A stretch of DNA of 64,000 nt from Zymoseptoria tritici IPO323 (Eukaryota; Ascomycota; Dothideomycetes; Mycosphaerellales; Mycosphaerellaceae): NCBI RefSeq assembly GCF_000219625.1, contig NC_018214.1, forward strand, positions 1,426,001 through 1,490,000, written 5' to 3'. Positions 57,749 through 64,000 of the stretch are shown in pieces (within the stretch, counting starts at the first letter, position 1; every line of letters starts with the position of its first letter). Under the pieces are notes generated by a model. That model ran no database searches, was not told the origin of the DNA, and was given only the letters and a program-made list of their open reading frames with translations. Position numbers and translations under genes: made by a program.

Positions 57749-58642
57749 ATGACTGCTACTAACACCAATGATGGAGAAGTTCAGCCAGGACCTTCAAGCG
57801 CAGGTTACGATCCAGGACAGTTCTTCTGGAGCACTCGCGTGAAAGGCCCATCTCTAGCAGGAACACTTACTTGGGTGACTCTTCGGGCATTGGATCTCCC
57901 ACTGCAACTCTGGTTCCTGCGGTCGGGTGCGGTCAACGTGCTTCGCCGGCTAGGCGCAACGACAGTACCACAGCCCATCAATGTGAACACAGGAACAATG
58001 CTCGGCCTAAGTCCATACCACACGCTCATCTTCGGACTCGCGGTCGGAAGCAGTGTCAAGCAGATCTACTGGAAGCTCTTTATCGGCGACAATCAACATT
58101 CGCCGCTGGCGTAGCGGCGTACAACACCGTCCTGAACATTGCGAACACACTTCTGGCTGTGTGGGCGGTGACGACCCAACAGCCGAGTGATCAGTCCAGC
58201 TGGACAGCTTTCATCACAAGTGCTCCATTCGCCCTCCAGGTTGGGATGGCATTGTACGCTGTAGGCTTAGGTACCGAATGGTACTGCGAGGTACAGCGTA
58301 AGGCATTCAAGCAGGATCCTGCCAACAAGGGAAAGCCGTTTTACGGTGGGCTATTCGGCCTTGCTCGTAACATCAACTATGGTGGGTACACTCTGTGGAG
58401 AGCTGGATACTCACTCATCTGTGGTGGAATTGCGCCTGCCGTGGTTGTTGCCAGCTGGCTCGCAGGCGACTTCTGCATGAGGGCAATCCCGAGCATGGAC
58501 GCTTATTGCGAGAAGAGGGTAAGCGAGACTTGCTGCATGTCGAGTCTGTTCCGCACTACTGACATGCAACGTCTAGTACGGCGAACAGTGGCAGCATGTG
58601 AGAAGGCAAGTGCCGTACAAGCTTCTACCTGGGATCTACTGA
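57749..58642 (+). CDS. DUF1295/steroid-reductase-type membrane protein, interrupted by a frame change
   Basis: Multi-pass membrane protein of the family with a C-terminal 3-oxo-5-alpha-steroid 4-dehydrogenase-like fold. The first frame (57749 to about 58092, 114 codons) carries YDPGQFFWSTRVKGPSLAGTL and LAVGSSVKQIYWKLFIG, then hits a stop at 58112-58114. The family sequence resumes in the -1 frame from about 58093 (STFAAGVAAYNTVLNIANTLLAVWAV..) to 58518, with QRKAFKQDPANKGKPFYGGLFGLARNINYGGYTLWRAGY. An intron (58519-58576) leads to a last exon 58577-58642 giving YGEQWQHVRRQVPYKLLPGIY. About 278 aa in total if read with the shift. No splice pair explains the shift. The cause could be a base lost in sequencing, a real one-base deletion or recoding. 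Both halves keep conserved residues. Confidence 0.7.
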
Positions 58643-59512
58643 AAGGGTACCATGAGGACGATTGTGTCGTCTGAGTGACTCCGGTGCGTCCAATGTACTG
58701 AGGCATTGGGCATCGAGAAGCATGATTTGCTTCCTTGCAGTGTGTGGGCATCATGCAGTACATCATTGTAGGACCGAGTCGAATGTGGTTGACGTGAGCG
58801 AGAACTTCTTATCAAGGAACAGGGCAGGCGTTCCCCGCTGTGAGCCTGGCACTATTGGGTTCACTAGCGAGGATGTCTCCCCAAACGGGAAAATGGCTTT
58901 TGGAGTGAAGGCTTGGAGTCAGGGTTCAGATCAGATACCTGCCCTGATAAGCGTTGGAAAGAAATTGTTTTCGATGTTTGTAAGGACCGATGTGTTGGTC
59001 GAAGTGGTTTGGTCGAGACCGGCTAGACTCGGCGACTGTCCAGTCCTCGGAAGAAACACTGGAGCAATTTAGTGGACCTCGAATAGCGGGCGAAATGAGA
59101 AGCTGCCCTGTTGCTGGTCACACGCGATCAAAGTCGTTCTACTTTAGCGGGGACGCTCGCTTTGTTGGAGGAAAGTCCGAATGACCTCCACCCGAGACCC
59201 AAGGCAAGTAGTGACAGCCTGGAATCTTAGTTCTACAATCCACACACGTTCCACTCCTCTCCGCCACTGTCAGCAGAACATCGCCACTGCGGACCATGCG
59301 TTCGGTGAATGAGCAAGTTCACGGGCGCACATGACAATACCCTCGACCTTTGCCCGCTCCGTCGCGTGTCTTTCTCTCCCACCAACAACAACACCACTCC
59401 GAACGACCCCGCGATACCGATCGACATACTTGCCCGGAAGTAGACCCGAGTCCATGGGACTTTCAAAGAGGACGACATCCGCGTTCAATACATTGTCATA
59501 CTGAGGGTAGGT
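58643..59512. other. Intergenic, no gene seen
   Basis: About 0.87 kb. The right end is the leader of the cyclin gene. No supported gene. Confidence 0.4.
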
Positions 59513-60436
59513 ATGGAAGATGGCGTCTCCCAGACCCCTGCTGTTGTCGACTCAGCAGTGCCAGTCGAGTCACCGCCGCCCCCGCCCGACCCCAATTTAG
59601 ACGATGCGACTGCGACTGTCCCGCTCCACCCCTCCAAGACTGAAAAGTCCGACATCCCGCTCCAACTCAGCAGCGAGCATTGGAATATCGACTCTGTCTC
59701 AGCGCTGGGCGCGCTCCGCATGCTCGTCGAGGCCCTGGAGCGGCTCGCAGATGCAACGGGAAACGTTCCTCCGACACCGCCAGTCTCTCGTCCGACCACA
59801 CCTCGACGTATGGAAGCTGAGCGCGCCGCTCGCCGACCGTCTTCGACGCCATTCAGAGCCGCCGGTGCTGGAGGACTTCCAGCGCTGGAAATTGGAAGTC
59901 CTGAAGCGCATCCTCACGAGCCCATCACGGTGGATGTCGGATCACACGCCGAGGACATCGCAGTGCAGCACGCCGCTATTGCACGACGTTTCTTCTCGAA
60001 GACCGCACCGCCATTCTCGCTCAACGATTATCTCCTCCGCTTCCACCACTTCTGCCCCCACTCGCCGGGCGTGTACCTCGCCGCGGTGTCATACATATAC
60101 CAGCTCTGCGTGTCAGATCTGATGGTACCTGCGACCGACCGAACGATCCACAGACTATCGTTGGCAGCTATAAGAGTCGCCGCGAAAGCGCTGGAAGACA
60201 ACAAGTGGGCACAAGAGCGAGTAGCCAAGGTGGGAGGTGTCAGCGGACAGCAGCTTTTGAACCTTGAAGTCACACTGTGCTTCCTTCTGGATTTCGAGCT
60301 GTTCATCGACGAGAAGATCATGGCGAGAAGGATGTTCATGCTGCAAGAAGCTGCACGACAAAATGTTGGAGCAAGAGGACGATTGAGTGAACAATTCAAG
60401 CTCCGACTCCCGATGCGAGTGAAAGGCATCAAGTGA
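59513..60436 (+). CDS. Pho80-like cyclin
   Basis: Cyclin partner of a Pho85-type Cdk, in nutrient or cell-cycle signalling. The single exon gives 307 aa. Residues 1-140 are Pro-rich and disordered (PPPPPDPN, TTPRRMEAERAARRPSSTPF). The cyclin core (about 150-290) contains ARRFFSKTAPPFSLNDYLLRFHHFCPHSPGVYLAAVSYIYQL, the Pho80-type IHRLSLAAIRVAAKALEDN, and GVSGQQLLNLEVTLCFLLDFELFI. The basic tail ends KLRLPMRVKGIK. The ATG at 59513 lies after a GGTAGGT run. Which Pcl/Pho80 subclass it belongs to cannot be decided from motifs alone. Confidence 0.9.
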   Translation: MEDGVSQTPAVVDSAVPVESPPPPPDPNLDDATATVPLHPSKTEKSDIPLQLSSEHWNIDSVSALGALRMLVEALERLADATGNVPPTPPVSRPTTPRRMEAERAARRPSSTPFRAAGAGGLPALEIGSPEAHPHEPITVDVGSHAEDIAVQHAAIARRFFSKTAPPFSLNDYLLRFHHFCPHSPGVYLAAVSYIYQLCVSDLMVPATDRTIHRLSLAAIRVAAKALEDNKWAQERVAKVGGVSGQQLLNLEVTLCFLLDFELFIDEKIMARRMFMLQEAARQNVGARGRLSEQFKLRLPMRVKGIK

Positions 60437-62460
60437 GGAAGGAAAGCGGGCGAGATCAATGATCAAGCGATGCAGAACTTCAGAAGGTGCACTATCAGCC
60501 TGTCATGATGCATACGGCTTTCTTTTGATCCGATGCCACACACGAGATGCCCTGGGGCGTCTCTGAGTCTGGACGGACAACATCAGTACATCTTGAGCCA
60601 GTCAAGATTTATATGAACGACAGGAATGGTCATGAAGCACGACTTCCGGAAGGGCACATACTCAGCGCCTTCGACATCGAATGATGCAAAAGTCACCGAT
60701 ACGATCTCACCACGCGGCAGCGACAGTCCATTTAGGCTCCATGCCTCCGCACAGGACCAAGAATGTGAGCTTGTATTGCGGATCCCCTGAGAAAGCTCTC
60801 TCGAGACCCCGGGCCTGCCTCCGGTGAGTACATCTCGCAGCGCCATTCAAGCTGAATACGACGGTCGTTCAGGATTGTGCCGCTCGAGAATTCGCTGCTT
60901 GCTCAACATCGGCCGCAGGCGGTTCCAGAGTGTGGGCACGTGAAGCCGGAGTGCGCTTTCAAGGCAGCGAAGTCAAGCGCTCAATGCGATCGTGCTACAA
61001 GCACGCGATGCTGGACGTTACATGGACGGATTGAGCTCGACGCCACGTTGATAGAGATGCAACAGAACTACTGCCACAACTGCTGCCGGGCAGGAGGATG
61101 TTGGTTTCTGCCTCGGACCAAGAGCCGATCTTGCAGCTTCTCAGCTCGACATGGTTCAGAAGCTTGCCGAGCTTGCCGGCAGACTGGGCTGCATGATGCG
61201 GGAGGGAGAATTTCCGAAGGCTGCTCGGGCGTCGGGTGGGAGGCTACCATAAGGGGCATGCGTACTGATTTGCTTTGCTGGACCGAGAGCACATACGGAG
61301 GAGTGCATGTGTCTATTGCTCTGAGGTCTCGGGCAGTGCTGGCTCGCTTGAAGAGCCAGAGCTTGTTCCAGCGGAATCGCAGAAGACAATCAACAGAGTT
61401 CTAACAGTGCATATGCACAATGATATCGAATGGCCACGGATGGCTGTAATGAGAACGGCAGGATTGCATCGCGTGAACGATCTCTTACGTGCATGTTCAC
61501 CTGAAGTTATTGGTGTGCTTGACGCGTGAGTGTTATGGTGGCATGTGCCGAGTGGCTGAGTACGACCGCGCCTCCACAATCCATCGACATTGCTTTTCCT
61601 GCTGACCTCCATCCTCGACATTGACACCTCCAGCGACATCAACGAGATGATGTATCGACACACAAATAGCACAGCTCTTCGTCATGCGGACAAAGAGATT
61701 TCCCGCCTGGTGTGGCATGTGTGCGCGCCGCGTCTGACAGTACATGTCCGAGCGAGGCCGCCGCTCGCCTGAGGCCTCCTCTTGCAAGATGGAGTCCGCC
61801 GCCCGTAGCGATGGTGGTATGCGTGGTATTTTCATCTTTTCTACGTCTTTGAATCCTTCACCGGGCGGTGCATCACCGTCGCTTGAAGATCTCTACGCAT
61901 CTGTCCTTCTGTCGAGCCCTGTCGGCATTCCAAGACCCAATTCCCAATCCTTTGGCGCCGACTGCAGGACCACCAGCATCTACATTGGCGGCCCGTTGTC
62001 TCATACATAAAGCACTGCCGATGCGAGTGTGAACTCTGGGTTCCAGTTTGCTATTCATTGCTGCAGCCACCCGCCATTGTTCGCATTTACCGCCGCCAAT
62101 CCTGCTAACCGGTCAAACAAAACGACGTGAAAGACGTCTCACTTGAACGACACAGTCTTTGAATCAACGCAGCCGACTTAAAGATTGCAGATCGTACGCT
62201 GGAGCACTCAAGAAAACAGTTCAGCAAACGTCTTTAGCTCCTGGAGCCTGGTCCTCTGCCCCGATTGAGCCGCCTAGAGTCGACGATCGATCAGTACAGT
62301 TCAACTTTTGACAACGACCAACCATTTAACAAGCCACCAACAACGACTCACTGGACCACACTCCACTCGGACTCCAAAGTAGGCATCCATATACGACTCA
62401 ACATCTGGAAGGAGTCTCCACTCGGTCAAGCTTGAACTCTTCATTCAGACTATCGCCACA
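60437..62460. other. Gene-poor 2-kb region
   Basis: Apart from the weak candidate at 60583-60846, I see no gene with family features. The last 350 bp (about 62110-62460), with repeated CAACGA/CTCCACTCGG phrases, look like the leader of the next gene. Confidence 0.45.
60583..60846 (-). CDS. Small hypothetical ORF, uncertain
   Basis: An ATG-initiated 87-codon frame with no recognisable domain. It ends VVHINLDWLKMY. It could be chance, a fragment, or one exon of a longer gene. Included only because it has a proper ATG and balanced composition. Confidence 0.2.
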   Translation of the reverse strand: MALRDVLTGGRPGVSRELSQGIRNTSSHSWSCAEAWSLNGLSLPRGEIVSVTFASFDVEGAEYVPFRKSCFMTIPVVHINLDWLKMY

Positions 62461-64000
62461 ATGTGTGTCATCGAGGAGAAGATCTATCAACACTCCAATG
62501 GACGTCAAGAGATCCAGATACACGAGCGTCGCTGCCACAATGCTTCGGGCAGCGGTCTATGTCAACATGTGGAACGAAAAGCAGCTGGACCTGTGCAAAT
62601 CAGCGAAATAAGGCCATCATCCTCGACCTCTCGTCCGTCATCAGTCGAAATCGTGACTGAGGGGAGGGATGGCAAACAGCGTCGGTATCAGGAAGTTCGT
62701 CGACGATCTGCTAAACGCAGTTCCACAACCTCCAGCAAGAACCCACGAATGGACAGTCCTACTTCTCCATCATCGCGAAGGCATAGGAGATCGCGTCCAG
62801 AAGCGCCAGAGCCACCGCCAACAAGGTCGGAAGATGCTTCTGTCCAGCAACAATACGAAGATGTCGAAAGGGTGCTGGCTGCTGACGGTACGGCAATCTA
62901 CAATCAGCCGCCATCTCTATACATACCCAGAGCGATTGGCGAGAATGAGCGACTATCTTCGGCACGACGATCATCGTTCTCGAGCGTCTCGGCGGAGGTC
63001 GACGCATCCGAAGAGCCACGACGATCTGCCTTGCGGGACGACCGACCACCAAATCTCATCATCGATACGGGCGCCTCAATGACCGACACCTCCTCCTCTG
63101 TACGCACCTCCGCTCCTGGCCTCAGCAACTTGCCACGCTTCTCTCAATCTCGCCATGACTCTGCCAATGAGATCCCCATCCGGACCGTCAGAGGAAAGCA
63201 GCCCGTACGCGCAGACTCCACTGCCGACGATGACGAGCAGCTCTACCGTCGGAGTCGCGATGAGGATGAACGACAAGCAGACGTCGAACGAGAACGACTA
63301 GCCACATCTGAACGTCGGCGCCGCCGAGCCATTGACGATGACCAGGCACAAAAGGAACGCAGTCGACTTGCCGACTCTGCACGCCGCCAGCAAGAAGCCG
63401 TCGCCGAAGACCAGGCCGAAAAAGAACGCATTCGCCTCTTCGCCTCGTTAAAACGCCAACAACAGGCCATCGACGAAGATCAAGCCGAGAAGGAACGCAA
63501 TCGACTCGCAGCTTCCCAACGCCGCCATGAACAAGCTCAAGACGACGAGCAAGCTCGCAAGCTTCGCGATCACATGGCGGCAGGCGAAAGTCGGCAACGT
63601 GTACGAGCCGCTCGAGAAGCGGAAGCCGCCGCTCTCAAACGAGCGGAGGCTCACGAGCAAGAGGAACGACGCCGTATCGCGGGGGAGGAAGCCAGGCGAA
63701 TGCGTCATCGCGATCATGCTGCTTCCGCGCTGGAAAGACCAGAGGTGGACGCCGCCACGCAGCGAAGGATGGACCACGAATACGACCATCTCTTGTTCGA
63801 GAGAGATGTGGCCGAGTCCATACGTCGCTCCGCCGAAGACGCTCGGTACGAAGCACAATCTAGCGTACTACGCCCGCCTGTCATCTCAGCGCGCGTGTAT
63901 ACACCGTCCCAACTATCAGAAGTCTCATCGCCTGTGACCTGGCCGCCGGCAGTCCACAACTACACCCCAATCTCCACCTCGAATTCATCAGCCGGTCCAT
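62461..64000 (+). CDS. Coiled-coil repeat protein, runs off right edge
   Basis: An ATG at 62461 (CACAATGTG) opens a frame that stays open to the end of the window, at least 513 codons, so the stop lies beyond. The N-terminus MCVIEEKIYQHSNGRQEIQIHERRC is of a type shared by uncharacterised fungal proteins, followed by a Cys/His pair region and a Ser/Arg-rich disordered part (to about 230). From residue 276 four consecutive 23-residue units (69 nt each, 63286-63561) read E-R-x-R-L-A-x-S-x-R-R-x-x-x-A-x-x-x-D-Q-A-x-K. A further Arg/Glu/Ala-rich coiled coil continues to about residue 470 and then becomes Ser/Pro-rich. The function is unknown. Confidence 0.8.
   Translation, partial: MCVIEEKIYQHSNGRQEIQIHERRCHNASGSGLCQHVERKAAGPVQISEIRPSSSTSRPSSVEIVTEGRDGKQRRYQEVRRRSAKRSSTTSSKNPRMDSPTSPSSRRHRRSRPEAPEPPPTRSEDASVQQQYEDVERVLAADGTAIYNQPPSLYIPRAIGENERLSSARRSSFSSVSAEVDASEEPRRSALRDDRPPNLIIDTGASMTDTSSSVRTSAPGLSNLPRFSQSRHDSANEIPIRTVRGKQPVRADSTADDDEQLYRRSRDEDERQADVERERLATSERRRRRAIDDDQAQKERSRLADSARRQQEAVAEDQAEKERIRLFASLKRQQQAIDEDQAEKERNRLAASQRRHEQAQDDEQARKLRDHMAAGESRQRVRAAREAEAAALKRAEAHEQEERRRIAGEEARRMRHRDHAASALERPEVDAATQRRMDHEYDHLLFERDVAESIRRSAEDARYEAQSSVLRPPVISARVYTPSQLSEVSSPVTWPPAVHNYTPISTSNSSAGP
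63286..63561 (+). repeat. Four 69-bp coding repeats (23 codons)
   Basis: Units begin at 63286, 63355, 63424 and 63493, each opening with GAACG (Glu-Arg) and closing with a DQAxK or EQAxK phrase. The units are diverged at DNA level but in perfect register, with no indels, which indicates old in-frame duplication under selection for the heptad-like pattern. Confidence 0.85.

Noticed and set aside
61275..61835. Several overlapping frames in the right-hand gene-poor region
   Set aside because: None has conserved motifs or coherent splice sites; they contradict one another in strand.

Overview
This window is nuclear DNA of a filamentous ascomycete (Pezizomycotina). Dothideomycetes is my best guess from protein wording and gene structure, but nothing here proves the class. 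The evidence is eukaryotic: short introns of about 50 nt with GT..AG ends and CTAAC-like branch sites, long CT-rich 5' leaders, monocistronic genes on both strands, and Pezizomycotina-type proteins such as Zn2Cys6 regulators, a SWIRM/amine-oxidase/HMG-box demethylase, Mrp51 and Eaf6. I found no convincing tRNA, rRNA or CRISPR.

Region 0-23.4 kb is mainly housekeeping and chromatin genes: ERO1 oxidoreductase, a conserved Ser-rich protein, the Cdk subunit CKS1, a CaM-dependent kinase, a UBE2W-type E2, a peroxisomal-type Nudix CoA hydrolase, an LSD1-type demethylase, the spliceosome factor NTR2 divergent from a holo-ACP synthase, a SET-domain protein, NuA4 subunit EAF6 and the catalytic subunit of queuine tRNA-ribosyltransferase. 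The last of these contains a 10-nt microexon that carries the catalytic Asp motif.

Region 23.4-39.9 kb is more accessory. A 2-kb gene-poor stretch with degenerate short repeats is followed by four catabolic-type enzymes: an epoxide hydrolase, an FMN-dependent 2-hydroxyacid oxidase, a dialkylglycine-decarboxylase-type aminotransferase, and a beta-hydroxyacid dehydrogenase with a duplicated C-terminal domain. A 0.5-kb non-autonomous transposon relic with 34-bp terminal inverted repeats sits among them. A large C2H2/fungal_trans regulator and an OsmC-type protein follow.

Region 40-47 kb holds a dihydroxyacetone-kinase relative whose N-terminal substrate half has diverged beyond the usual motifs, a putative BIR-like/F-box-like protein, KRR1, a membrane-anchored cupin and a triosephosphate-isomerase paralogue. 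The kinase, the isomerase paralogue and the threonate-type dehydrogenase together raise the possibility of C4-sugar or C4-acid metabolism. That is inference.

Region 47-64 kb has two Zn2Cys6 regulators, a prolidase, mitoribosomal MRP51, a membrane protein of the DUF1295/steroid-reductase type interrupted by a frame change, a Pho80-like cyclin, about 2 kb without a recognisable gene, and a gene that runs off the right edge. That last gene encodes four exact 23-residue coiled-coil repeats. Several gene pairs are divergent over 200-650 bp and may share promoters. Coordinates of spliced genes were worked out by hand from splice consensus and reading frame, so no transcript support is implied.
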